A stretch of 7,729 nucleotides of DNA, taken from the NCBI GenBank assembly GCA_945871415.1, contig CAMBWG010000095.1, positions 1 through 7,729 on the forward strand, given 5' to 3'. The notes beneath the pieces are model-generated. The model was not told the origin of the DNA and searched no databases. It saw only the letters and a list, made by a program, of their open reading frames with translations. This document shows, piece by piece, positions 1 to 6,011 of the stretch. Each line of letters begins with the position of its first letter. Position 1 is the stretch's first letter. Position numbers and translations under genes: made by a program. This stretch comes from an uncultured Desulfovibrio sp. GTDB taxonomy: Bacteria > Desulfobacterota > Desulfovibrionia > Desulfovibrionales > Desulfovibrionaceae.

Positions 1-14
1 TGCGGCAGTTTTAA

Positions 15-68
15 GAACATTTTCAGTTTGAAACGCTTCGCATTTCAAACCATACAGCCTGTCGTTTC
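15..68. repeat. 54-nt dispersed hairpin repeat, copy 1
   Basis: This stretch matches 3233-3286 at 49 of 54 positions without gaps, in the same orientation. Its core, 26-50, is a hairpin: GTTTGAAACGC, a 3-nt loop TTC, then GCATTTCAAAC. The stem is 11 bp with one A-C mismatch, which is a G-U wobble if the bottom strand is transcribed. Two of the five differences fall in the loop. Similarity resumes after a gap: GCCGGGCG at 71-78 recurs at 3319-3326, which suggests a longer modular element with an insertion in copy 2. The strand and function are unknown. Being intergenic and hairpin-forming, it resembles REP/MITE-like repeats. Confidence 0.75.
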
Positions 69-90
69 GAGCCGGGCGACGCCGTACCGC

Positions 91-130
91 CGAGCCCTCT
101 CCTGCGCGCATTGACAAGGAGGAGGGCTTG
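91..130 (+). promoter_or_regulatory. Leader hairpin that would sequester a perfect SD-like run upstream of rel
   Basis: Bases 91-103 pair with 117-130 in a 13-bp stem with one bulged G (121) and one G-U pair, around a 13-nt loop (104-116). The 3' arm contains AAGGAGGAGGG (116-126), nearly a full anti-16S match, so that motif would be hidden if the hairpin forms. No U-tract follows on either strand, so it does not look like an intrinsic terminator. It lies about 100 nt before the rel start and 8 nt before the ATG of a possible upstream frame. A role in translation control is inference. Confidence 0.4.
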
Positions 131-138
131 ACGGCAAC

Positions 139-276
139 ATGAAAAAGACATGCCAAAAAGAACGGTACGCCTGTTTCTTTTGTCACGGCCTCTTGCGACA
201 AGAGGAAAAACAACTATCCGGCAGGGCAAAGCATGATCCGCATACAGGAAATTCTCGACAAGGTAGCGGCCCATAA
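139..276 (+). CDS. Possible 45-codon upstream ORF overlapping the start of rel
   Basis: An ATG at 139 opens a 45-codon frame ending at TAA 274-276. It runs through the rel start codon (233) in another frame. GGAGGG ends 12 nt before the ATG, which is long but usable spacing, and the AAGGAGGA match lies further away still. The predicted peptide is basic and has Cys5, Cys12 and Cys15, with a CFFCH motif like half a zinc knuckle. I recognise no family. Its last 14 codons share bases with rel codons 1-14, so their composition says little. It could be a regulatory leader peptide or pure chance; chance is somewhat more likely. Confidence 0.2.
   Translation: MKKTCQKERYACFFCHGLLRQEEKQLSGRAKHDPHTGNSRQGSGP
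189..205 (+). promoter_or_regulatory. Small hairpin just upstream of the rel ribosome binding site
   Basis: CCTCTTG (189-195) and CAAGAGG (199-205) form a perfect 7-bp stem with a CGA loop. It sits 27 nt before the rel ATG and before the weak AGGG Shine-Dalgarno at 223-226. A U-rich stretch precedes rather than follows it on the + strand, so it is not a terminator for incoming transcription. It may shape the rel leader RNA, but the role is unproven. Confidence 0.3.
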
Positions 277-2416
277 TCAGGAAGCCAATCTGGAGCTGAT
301 TCAGCGTGCCTATGTGTTCGCGGCGTCGGCGCATGCGGGGCAGACGCGCCTTTCCGGCGAACCCTACCTGTCGCATCCGCTGGCCGTGGCCTGTACGCTG
401 GCGGAAATGGGCTTTGACGAACCCACGGTGGCGGCAGGGCTGCTGCACGATACGGTGGAAGACACCGGCACCACCATTGAGGACATCGACGAGCAGTTCG
501 GCGAAGAAGTGGCCGATATTGTGGACGGGGTCACGAAAATCAGCATGATCCCGTTTGAGAACAAGGAAGAGGCGCAGGCGGAAAATATCCGTAAGATGAT
601 TCTCGCCATGAGCCACGACATGCGGGTGCTCATGGTCAAGCTGGCCGACCGCCTGCACAACATGCGCACGCTGGATTTCCAGAAAGCCCACAAGCAGCGC
701 CGCATCGCGCAGGAAACCATGGATATCTATGCGCCGCTGGCCAACCGCCTCGGCCTGTATATCATGAAGCGCAATCTTGAAGACCTGAGCTTCAAGTACC
801 TGCGGCCGGACATCTACAATCAGATCGACCTCTGGCTGGACAAGCATCAGGTGGTGGAAAAGCAGATCATCGAGAAGGTCGTGAACCTGCTCAAGGATCT
901 GCTGGCCTCCAATGATCTTCACGGCGAGATTTACGGCCGCATCAAGCACAAGTACAGCATCTATAAAAAGATGCAGTCCCAGTCGCTGACGCTGGACGAG
1001 ATGCACGACATCATGGCCTTCCGCGTCATCGTGCAGGATATCAAGGACTGTTATGCCGTTCTCGGCCTTGTCCACTCGCAATGGAAGCCGGTACACGGGC
1101 GCTTCAAGGACTACATTTCCATGCCCAAGGCCAACGGCTACCAGAGTCTGCACACGACGGTCATCGGGCCGGAAGGCGAGCGCATAGAAATCCAGATCCG
1201 CACGGAAGACATGCACCGGCAGGCCGAGCACGGTATTGCGGCCCACTGGCTCTACAAGGAAAAGGGTCGCGTCCATACGCGGGATCTGGAGCAGTTCTCG
1301 TGGCTGCGCGAGATTTTCGAGCGCCAGCGCGAAGAGGCCGACTCCCGTGAATTCATGCACGCGCTCAAGCTGGATTTGTTCAAGGACGAAGTCTACGTCT
1401 ACACTCCGGCGGGCGATGTGAAGGAACTGCCCGAGGGCGCAACGCCGCTGGACTTCGCCTACATGATCCACACCAAGGTGGGACAGCACTGCTCGGGCGC
1501 CAAGATTAACGGCCGTCTCATGCCGCTGGGCACGCCTCTGAAAAACGGCGATACGGTGGAAATCATCACCGACAACGCCCGATCGCCCAACCGCGACTGG
1601 CTCAAGCTGGTCAAGACGGCCCGGGCACGCAACCGCATCCAGCATTATCTGCGCACGGAGGAACGCGCCCGCGCGCTGGTTCTGGGCCGCGACATGCTGG
1701 AAAAGGAAGGCCGCAAAGTCAGTCTGAACGTGGCCCGAGCCCTCAAGGAAGGGCAGCTGGCCCTTGTGGCCGGGGAGCTGAACTTCGAGAATGTGGATGA
1801 GCTGATTGCCGCCGTGGGCTATGCCCATATTACTCCCCGGCGCGTGCTCAACCGCCTCTACGCCGTGCTGCATCCCGAAGATCCTTCGCTGGCCTCGGCC
1901 ATCACGCAGGGCAAGGAGAAGGAAAAGGAGACGCCCCGCGACAGCAAGGAAGAAGCGCCCCGCAAGGCGGCCGACGGCATCAGCCTCTCCGACGGCGTGG
2001 ACGGCGTGCTCATGCGTTTTGCCAAGTGCTGCAATCCTGTTCCCGGTGATCCGGTCATCGGCTATATCAGCCGCGGCATGGGCATTACCGTGCACCGCGC
2101 TGACTGTCCCAACGTGGCCAATATGGAGCCGGAACGCCTGATCTCCGTGCACTGGGACGGCCAGGAAGAAAAGCCCTACGACGCCGCCGTCTTCATCATT
2201 GCCGAAAACCAGCCCGGCGTTCTGGCGCAGGTTGCCGCGGAACTGGCCCAGCAACAAATCAATATCAACGAAATCACCAGCAAAAGCCTTGTGGACGGAC
2301 GCACGGAACTACATCTTACAATTCAGGTGCGCAATGCCTCGCAGCTCTATGCCATCATCGAGCTTATCCGCAAGCTGCCGCATATTCTGGAAGTCGTCCG
2401 CGATACGGACGAATAA
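233..2416 (+). CDS. rel: Bifunctional (p)ppGpp synthetase/hydrolase, RelA/SpoT family
   Basis: This cytosolic enzyme makes (p)ppGpp from ATP and GDP/GTP and also hydrolyses it, driving the stringent response. At 727 residues it has the full family length. The N-terminal HD hydrolase keeps the catalytic set: His48 (SHPLAVA), His72-Asp73 (HDTVEDT) and Asp139 (LADR). Their spacing equals that of the streptococcal enzyme, so hydrolysis should be active. The synthetase domain (about 230-345) has GRIKHK at 235-240, Asp259, NGYQSLH at 301-307 and Glu319 in EIQIRT. RFKD at 290-293 is the RxKD signature of bifunctional enzymes, against ExDD in synthetase-only RelA. A TGS domain (about 384-446), a helical part, a Cys motif (Cys599, Cys600, His621, Cys625) and a C-terminal ACT domain (about 650-724) follow. 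The ATG at 233 is chosen because no other in-frame ATG, GTG or TTG lies between the upstream stop (140-142) and it; AGGG at 223-226 gives 6-nt spacing. The gene is monocistronic here. Confidence 0.97.
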   Translation: MIRIQEILDKVAAHNQEANLELIQRAYVFAASAHAGQTRLSGEPYLSHPLAVACTLAEMGFDEPTVAAGLLHDTVEDTGTTIEDIDEQFGEEVADIVDGVTKISMIPFENKEEAQAENIRKMILAMSHDMRVLMVKLADRLHNMRTLDFQKAHKQRRIAQETMDIYAPLANRLGLYIMKRNLEDLSFKYLRPDIYNQIDLWLDKHQVVEKQIIEKVVNLLKDLLASNDLHGEIYGRIKHKYSIYKKMQSQSLTLDEMHDIMAFRVIVQDIKDCYAVLGLVHSQWKPVHGRFKDYISMPKANGYQSLHTTVIGPEGERIEIQIRTEDMHRQAEHGIAAHWLYKEKGRVHTRDLEQFSWLREIFERQREEADSREFMHALKLDLFKDEVYVYTPAGDVKELPEGATPLDFAYMIHTKVGQHCSGAKINGRLMPLGTPLKNGDTVEIITDNARSPNRDWLKLVKTARARNRIQHYLRTEERARALVLGRDMLEKEGRKVSLNVARALKEGQLALVAGELNFENVDELIAAVGYAHITPRRVLNRLYAVLHPEDPSLASAITQGKEKEKETPRDSKEEAPRKAADGISLSDGVDGVLMRFAKCCNPVPGDPVIGYISRGMGITVHRADCPNVANMEPERLISVHWDGQEEKPYDAAVFIIAENQPGVLAQVAAELAQQQININEITSKSLVDGRTELHLTIQVRNASQLYAIIELIRKLPHILEVVRDTDE

Positions 2417-2443
2417 CCAAACCGACCGGACCAGTCTGTGCAG

Positions 2444-2483
2444 CGCCGGAGCAGCCCCGCAAGGCCGCTCCGGCGTTCTCTTT
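2444..2483 (+). terminator. Intrinsic terminator of rel
   Basis: CGCCGGAGC (2444-2452) pairs perfectly with GCTCCGGCG (2467-2475) in a 9-bp GC-rich stem, with a short inner pairing (2454-2456 with 2463-2465). It is followed by TTCTCTTT. It lies 27 nt after the rel stop codon, the expected place for rho-independent termination. Confidence 0.85.
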
Positions 2484-2616
2484 AAGGCGTGTCAATATTA
2501 AACAGCCTTCCCCCCAGACCCCCATCCTTCCCCCAACGCGCTTTTTCAAAGGGGGGACAGGCCATGCGGCAAATACCTTTCAAAGGTTATGTGCAGGCTT
2601 CATTTTTCTATAAAAT
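2484..2616. other. Noncoding spacer with C-tract and CCTTTCAAAGG-type repeat pieces
   Basis: No gene is seen here. The stretch carries C-runs, including CCTTCCCCCAAC at 2526-2537, which recurs at 3643-3654 and inverted at 3470-3481. Around 2530-2555 a C-run and a G-run could pair across an A/T-rich loop. Near 2575-2588 a small ACCTTT/AAAGGT inverted repeat occurs; a similar unit lies at 3352-3365 and a related piece in the hairpin at 2617-2652. It looks like debris of intergenic repeats between two converging genes. Confidence 0.45.
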
Positions 2617-2652
2617 TAGAGCGTTTCAATTTTGAAAAGGTGAAACGCTCTA
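2607..2652 (-). terminator. Terminator hairpin of the HPP-family gene, probably bidirectional
   Basis: TAGAGCGTTTCA (2617-2628) and TGAAACGCTCTA (2641-2652) form a perfect 12-bp stem with a 12-nt loop. On the minus strand the hairpin begins in the stop codon of the HPP gene (2650-2652) and is followed by ATTTTATAG, a modest U-tract. The hairpin sequence is related to the inverted element at 3345-3375 (26 of 31 positions), so it may be a repeat family member recruited as a terminator. Confidence 0.65.
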
Positions 2653-3189
2653 CCACCAGTAGCGCGGATAGCGTCGGTTTGCGGGAATATTGTTGACGAC
2701 AAGCGCAATGCCCAGCATCAGCAGCGCGCCCGCCAGACACGGAACAAACACATACCCGTAGCCCAGCTCCCTGATGCCGTCGCCGCCCATGACGGCAATC
2801 AGCGCGGTAGCTCCGCCCGGAGGGTGCAGGGTCTTTGTCAGATGCATACAGGCAATGGCCGTAGCCACTGCAAGGCAGGCCGCAAGCCATGCCGCATCCG
2901 GCACAAGCAGGGCGCAGCTCACTCCGGCCAGAGCCGATACCACATGCCCGCCCACAAGGTTGCGCGGCTGTGCCAGCGGGCTTTCAATGGCTCCGAAGGC
3001 CAGAACCGCCGACGCCCCGAACGAACCAATCAACAGCGGGAAACCTGCGGAACTCGTTACCAGCCGCTCCAGCAGGGCTATCAGGGCAATGGCAAGGCAG
3101 CTTCCCGCCCAGGCAACGGCTATCTCGGACAGGGCCGCCCGGGGCGGCGACTGTTCGCCTCCCCGCATCTTTTTCAAATACGTATTCAT
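2650..3189 (-). CDS. HPP-family integral membrane protein
   Basis: This 179-residue protein belongs to the HPP family (Pfam PF04982), recognised by LHPPGGATALIAVMG at 121-135 with the name-giving His122-Pro123-Pro124. It also has the family-typical GSFGASAVLAFGA (55-67), SPLAQPRNLVGGH (70-82) and an aromatic tail, RRYPRYWW. Four or so hydrophobic segments are visible, at about 22-41, 50-67, 83-113 and 141-166, placing it in the inner membrane. Plant and cyanobacterial members have been linked to nitrite transport, but the bacterial substrate is generally unknown and none is assigned here. The ATG at 3187-3189 has AGGAGAG at 3199-3205, 9 nt upstream. The gene stands alone, convergent with rel; the spacer before it carries the second copy of the 54-nt repeat, so any promoter would overlap that repeat or lie between it and the gene. 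Confidence 0.88.
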   Translation of the reverse strand: MNTYLKKMRGGEQSPPRAALSEIAVAWAGSCLAIALIALLERLVTSSAGFPLLIGSFGASAVLAFGAIESPLAQPRNLVGGHVVSALAGVSCALLVPDAAWLAACLAVATAIACMHLTKTLHPPGGATALIAVMGGDGIRELGYGYVFVPCLAGALLMLGIALVVNNIPANRRYPRYWW

Positions 3190-3232
3190 GGCGCAAGGCT
3201 CTCCTGCCGCGCCTCGTGCACGGCCATCTCTT

Positions 3233-3286
3233 GAGCATTTTCAGTTTGAAACGCCTTGCGTTTCAAACCATACGGCCTGTCGTTTC
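3233..3286. repeat. 54-nt dispersed hairpin repeat, copy 2
   Basis: This is the partner of 15-68, with 49 of 54 positions identical. Its core hairpin (3244-3268) is a perfect 11-bp stem, GTTTGAAACGC and GCGTTTCAAAC, with a CTT loop. It lies 44 nt upstream of the HPP gene start. Compared with copy 1, an extra segment of about 30 nt containing another hairpin (3287-3309) separates it from the shared GCCGGGCG block. Confidence 0.75.
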
Positions 3287-3375
3287 ACGGAAAAACGCGT
3301 TTTTTCCGTTCGCTTTGGGCCGGGCGGCGCAGTGTCGCCGCCTCGCGTGTCACCTTTTCAAAGGTAACACGCTCT
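3287..3375. repeat. Run of three further stem-loops adjoining repeat copy 2
   Basis: Three hairpins follow in series. First, ACGGAAAAA (3287-3295) pairs with TTTTTCCGT (3301-3309), 9 bp, loop CGCGT. Second, GGCGGCG (3323-3329) pairs with CGCCGCC (3336-3342), 7 bp. Third, 3345-3357 pairs with 3360-3372, a 6-bp outer stem (GCGTGT with ACACGC) and an inner ACCTTT/AAAGGT stem around one mismatch. The third unit with flanking TCT is the inverted relative of the HPP terminator. No reading frame explains the pairing. Confidence 0.6.
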
Positions 3376-3599
3376 TGTGCCAGACTCTTTTCCGCCATGC
3401 TGTGCCACGGCACACAAAAAGACGAAAAAACGTTTTGTCCCGCTGCGCTGTGCACGGCCGGGGTGTTCAGTTGGGGGAAGGAAAAAACATATTTCTGCTG
3501 TCGGTGCCTGTAGCTTTCGGAGTCGCAACGGGCACGGCCTGCGCTCGCCCGCAGCCTGCCGGAAACGGCAGAAAGCAGAACCTCTCGTATCCTTTCAGT
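3376..3599. other. Noncoding spacer, no gene seen
   Basis: Open frames here are short and lack a recognisable protein or a good ribosome binding site. Visible pieces are a TGTGCC/GGCACA palindrome near 3401-3414, an inverted copy of the C-tract repeat (3470-3481), and CTGCCG-GAAA-CGGCAG (3556-3571), a 6-bp hairpin with a GNRA-type loop. That last hairpin sits inside a wider TTCTGCT/AGCAGAA pairing. I cannot assign a small RNA, but the nested pairing at about 3491-3580 leaves it possible. Confidence 0.4.
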
Positions 3600-3651
3600 A
3601 AAAAACGGGGGAAGGGAAACCCCTCTGTTTAAGAGAGTTTTCCCTTCCCCC
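3600..3651 (-). terminator. Intrinsic terminator of the chemoreceptor gene
   Basis: On the minus strand, GGGGGAAGGGAAA (3651-3639) pairs perfectly with TTTCCCTTCCCCC (3619-3607) in a 13-bp stem. An inner CTCT/AGAG pairing (3623-3626 with 3634-3637) lengthens it, and GTTTTTT (3606-3600) follows. It begins 26 nt after the stop codon of the chemotaxis gene. This is a textbook rho-independent terminator. Confidence 0.92.
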
Positions 3652-3677
3652 AACAATCTACGAATCGAGAACAGGCC

Positions 3678-5723
3678 TTAGGCCGGATTCTTCATGTCGG
3701 TAAGCAGGTGGGTCAGCGCGTCCGCCTGCTGTTGCAGCAGATCCAGCGCCGCCATGGCCGTGTGCATGGCCTCGGAGGTGCGGGCGGAAAGCTGGTTCAC
3801 TTCCATGATGGAACGGTTGATTTCATCGGAAGCCGCGGACTGCTCCTCACTGGCAGTGGCAATGGCCCTGACCTGATCGGCGGAACCGTCCACCATCTGC
3901 ACAATCTCCTGAAGCGCCTGGCCGGACAGGTTGGCCAGCTCCGTTGCCTCGGCAATGATATCCACGGACTTGTCCACCTGCTCGCGGCTCTTGTGGGTGC
4001 TGTCCTGAATGGCGCGAATGGCGTTGCCCACATCGGCCGTAGACGCCATGGTCTTTTCGGCCAGCTTGCGTACTTCGTCGGCGACCACGGCAAAGCCGCG
4101 CCCGGCTTCACCGGCACGGGCCGCCTCGATGGCGGCGTTGAGAGCCAGCAGGTTTGTCTGATCCGCAATATCGGAAATGACGGCCATGATGCGATTGATG
4201 GCCTGCGCCTGTTCGCCAAGGATATTCATGTCATCCTTGAGCTGACGCGTCTGATTATGCACGGTCTGAATGGCCGTAACAGCCTTCTGGACGACAACTT
4301 CGCCGTTATTGGCCTTATCGCGCGTCTGGCTGGATGCCGCGGACGCCGTATCGGCATTGTTGGCCACTTCCAGCACGGTGGCGTTCATCTGCTCCATGGC
4401 CGTCGCCGTTTCGGACAGGCGGGAGGCTGACTGTTCGGCGCCCGCATTGGAAACCTGCACCTGTTCCGTCAGCTTGGCCAGGGCATCGTTGATATTCCTG
4501 ACGACACCTTCGATCTGCGCGGCCGCCGCCAGCATGCCTTCGCGCTGGGCGCGTTCGGCCTTTTCTCTGGCCAGACTGGTTTCTTCCATGGCCTGCCGTG
4601 CTTCCTGTGTCTTGGCGTCGGCTTCGGCGGTCTTTCTCTCGGCCAGTGTGATGTTCTTCTGCAGACGGCTGATCATGGATCGCAGCGAATCGGCCAGCAG
4701 CCCCATGTCGTCCTTGCCGTGAACAGGAAGTTCCTCCTTGCTCATGGGATTTTCCGCCACAATACCGGCGTAGCGGGTGATCTGCTTGACGGGACGTCCG
4801 ATGCGGATACCGATTATCAGCGACAGCATCAGCTGGAAGGCCAGCACAAGGCAGGTTGCCAGCAGGGTATTGCGCACGGCATCGTCGCGCAGCTTGAAGA
4901 TCTTGGTCGCCGGCGCGCCGATGAACCAGATGCCCACGGTTTCGCCCTTGTTGTCGCGCATGGGCCAGTAGCAGGAAGCGTACTTCTTCCCGAACAGCTC
5001 GTTGAGCGTAAAGTGACTTGTGCCCTTCTTGAAGATGGCGTCCAGCACGCCCTGATCCGTCACCTTGGTGCCGATACCGCGGGAGCCGTCCTCCTGAAGC
5101 AAGGTGGTCTGCACGCAGGTATCGCCCTTGAAGACCGTGGCGTCAAGGCCGGTCAGCGCCTTCAGGTCCTCCACATAGGCAGGCTCGGAAAGGGCTCTTC
5201 CGATGGAAATGCTGCCGATGACCTTACCCTGAGCATCGCGCACGGGCGCGGAGGCTCTCAGGGTAAAGGGGACGACAGTGCCCACCACGATGTCCACATT
5301 GGCCGTGCCGCCCAGAGCGCGCACGACGGTTTCCTGCTTTGTAACATCGTCGCTGTGCCTGTCGGAATGGCCGCGCCCCATGACCTTGCCGCGGGCATCG
5401 GTAATGGTGCAGAAGTCGCTCTTGGAGATGTCCTGCAAATGCCGGGCAAAGGCCTGCACGGCGGGAATATCCGCCGTCTGCAGCGCATTGATGATGACGG
5501 GATTCTCCGAGCTCATGGAGGCCAGACGGATAAAGGAGCTGCCAGTACGCGTATTGTAGGTCTCCACCATCCGCTGCAGACGCATCACGCTCTGCTCGAT
5601 GCTGGCATAGAGGGCATTGCCCATAAAATGAATGCTGACACCGAACAGAACGCAGCCCAGCAAGAGAAGCGCCGCAAAGATACTGAAAATATATTTATGC
5701 GTTAGCGTCACGGTAAAGCGCAT
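3678..5723 (-). CDS. Methyl-accepting chemotaxis protein with periplasmic Cache sensor
   Basis: From ATG 5723 the product has 681 residues. A first membrane helix (about 11-33) is followed by a periplasmic sensor (about 34-283) with Cache-like features: [20 protein letters not shown] at 107-126 and a second strand set, [17 protein letters not shown], at 159-175. This resembles a double Cache (dCache_3-like) domain. A second membrane helix (about 286-306), a HAMP domain (about 307-359), a coiled coil and the signalling domain follow. The kinase-contact hairpin is intact, with [20 protein letters not shown] at 533-552. No NWETF-like CheR/CheB tether is seen at the C-terminus. It would bind a small ligand and control CheA through CheW. 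A GTG start at 5777 would add 18 residues, but nothing SD-like is evident there; the ATG has a G-run (5735-5730) 6 nt upstream and puts the membrane helix in the usual place. The ligand is unknown. Confidence 0.93.
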   Translation of the reverse strand: MRFTVTLTHKYIFSIFAALLLLGCVLFGVSIHFMGNALYASIEQSVMRLQRMVETYNTRTGSSFIRLASMSSENPVIINALQTADIPAVQAFARHLQDISKSDFCTITDARGKVMGRGHSDRHSDDVTKQETVVRALGGTANVDIVVGTVVPFTLRASAPVRDAQGKVIGSISIGRALSEPAYVEDLKALTGLDATVFKGDTCVQTTLLQEDGSRGIGTKVTDQGVLDAIFKKGTSHFTLNELFGKKYASCYWPMRDNKGETVGIWFIGAPATKIFKLRDDAVRNTLLATCLVLAFQLMLSLIIGIRIGRPVKQITRYAGIVAENPMSKEELPVHGKDDMGLLADSLRSMISRLQKNITLAERKTAEADAKTQEARQAMEETSLAREKAERAQREGMLAAAAQIEGVVRNINDALAKLTEQVQVSNAGAEQSASRLSETATAMEQMNATVLEVANNADTASAASSQTRDKANNGEVVVQKAVTAIQTVHNQTRQLKDDMNILGEQAQAINRIMAVISDIADQTNLLALNAAIEAARAGEAGRGFAVVADEVRKLAEKTMASTADVGNAIRAIQDSTHKSREQVDKSVDIIAEATELANLSGQALQEIVQMVDGSADQVRAIATASEEQSAASDEINRSIMEVNQLSARTSEAMHTAMAALDLLQQQADALTHLLTDMKNPA

Positions 5724-5830
5724 GCCTTTCCCCCCGTTGAACGTGGCGGCGCCGTGCGGAACGCTCCTGTCCTGCACTCGCCTGTACTACGGAACATACA
5801 GCCGACAACAAAAATACCCGGCACTGACGC

Positions 5831-5859
5831 GCTGTAACCCCTCGTGAACCTGTTACAGC
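5831..5859. promoter_or_regulatory. Inverted repeat between the chemoreceptor promoter and its start, possible operator
   Basis: GCTGTAAC (5831-5838) and GTTACAGC (5852-5859) are perfect 8-bp inverted halves separated by 13 bp. The centre-to-centre distance of 21 bp is two helical turns, which suits a dimeric DNA-binding regulator. In RNA it would form a stem-loop in the 5' leader instead. It lies roughly 20-50 nt downstream of the predicted transcription start, a position where a repressor could block elongation. No regulator is identified. Confidence 0.4.
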
Positions 5860-5887
5860 CGCTGCCTCATAACATAAGACTACCTAT

Positions 5888-5916
5888 AGTATACACTGCT
5901 ATGGGAGCGCACGCAA
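5888..5916 (-). promoter_or_regulatory. Predicted sigma-70-type promoter of the chemoreceptor gene
   Basis: On the minus strand, TTGCGT (5916-5911) is followed after 17 nt by TATACT (5893-5888), a five-of-six match to the -10 consensus with a weaker -35. Transcription would start near 5881 and give a leader of about 158 nt before the ATG at 5723. The terminator of the upstream gene (5958-5985) ends just before it, which supports an independent transcription unit. The region is AT-rich relative to its surroundings. Confidence 0.55.
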
Positions 5917-5957
5917 GTTCCGACGGTATGGCAGTGAATCACACCGGGAATACACAC

Positions 5958-5985
5958 AAAAAAAGCGTCCTCAAAAGAGGACGCT
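5958..5985 (-). terminator. Intrinsic terminator of the amidohydrolase-like gene
   Basis: AGCGTCCTC and GAGGACGCT form a perfect 9-bp stem (5985-5977 with 5972-5964) with a 4-nt loop. On the minus strand the downstream arm runs into a seven-T tract (5964-5958). It is 26 nt after the stop codon of the gene. It closes what is probably the TRAP-amidohydrolase operon. Confidence 0.93.
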
Positions 5986-6011
5986 CTGAAGAGTCGGAAG
6001 GAAATCAGCCC

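Noticed and set aside
111..140. TTGACA at 111-116 as the -35 of a rel promoter
   Set aside because: At 17-18 nt spacing only a poor -10 (CAACAT, three of six) follows, and the hexamer lies in the hairpin loop. Not enough to call.
23..2257. A 744-codon open frame antisense to rel, longer than rel itself
   Set aside because: It is a mirror of the GC-rich codon pattern of rel, has no recognisable domain, and covers a gene with every catalytic motif intact. A window end that lies inside it adds no support.
15..3286. The two 54-nt repeats as a CRISPR array
   Set aside because: There are only two copies, more than 3 kb apart, with genes between them and no regular spacers or cas genes.
2889..3632. 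A 247-codon + strand frame across the HPP gene and the repeat region, and a 123-codon minus frame at 3285-3656
   Set aside because: They cross hairpin repeats and the chemoreceptor terminator, have low-complexity basic composition, and lack a convincing ribosome binding site or family match.
3190..3677. tRNA, rRNA or riboswitch in the largest gene-free region
   Set aside because: The stem-loops do not fold as a cloverleaf and no known riboswitch core was recognised by eye; a small RNA is possible but unsupported.
5724..5777. GTG at 5777 as the chemoreceptor start
   Set aside because: It would place 18 mostly polar residues ahead of the membrane helix and shows no good ribosome binding site. 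The ATG at 5723 fits the family better, though the GTG cannot be excluded.
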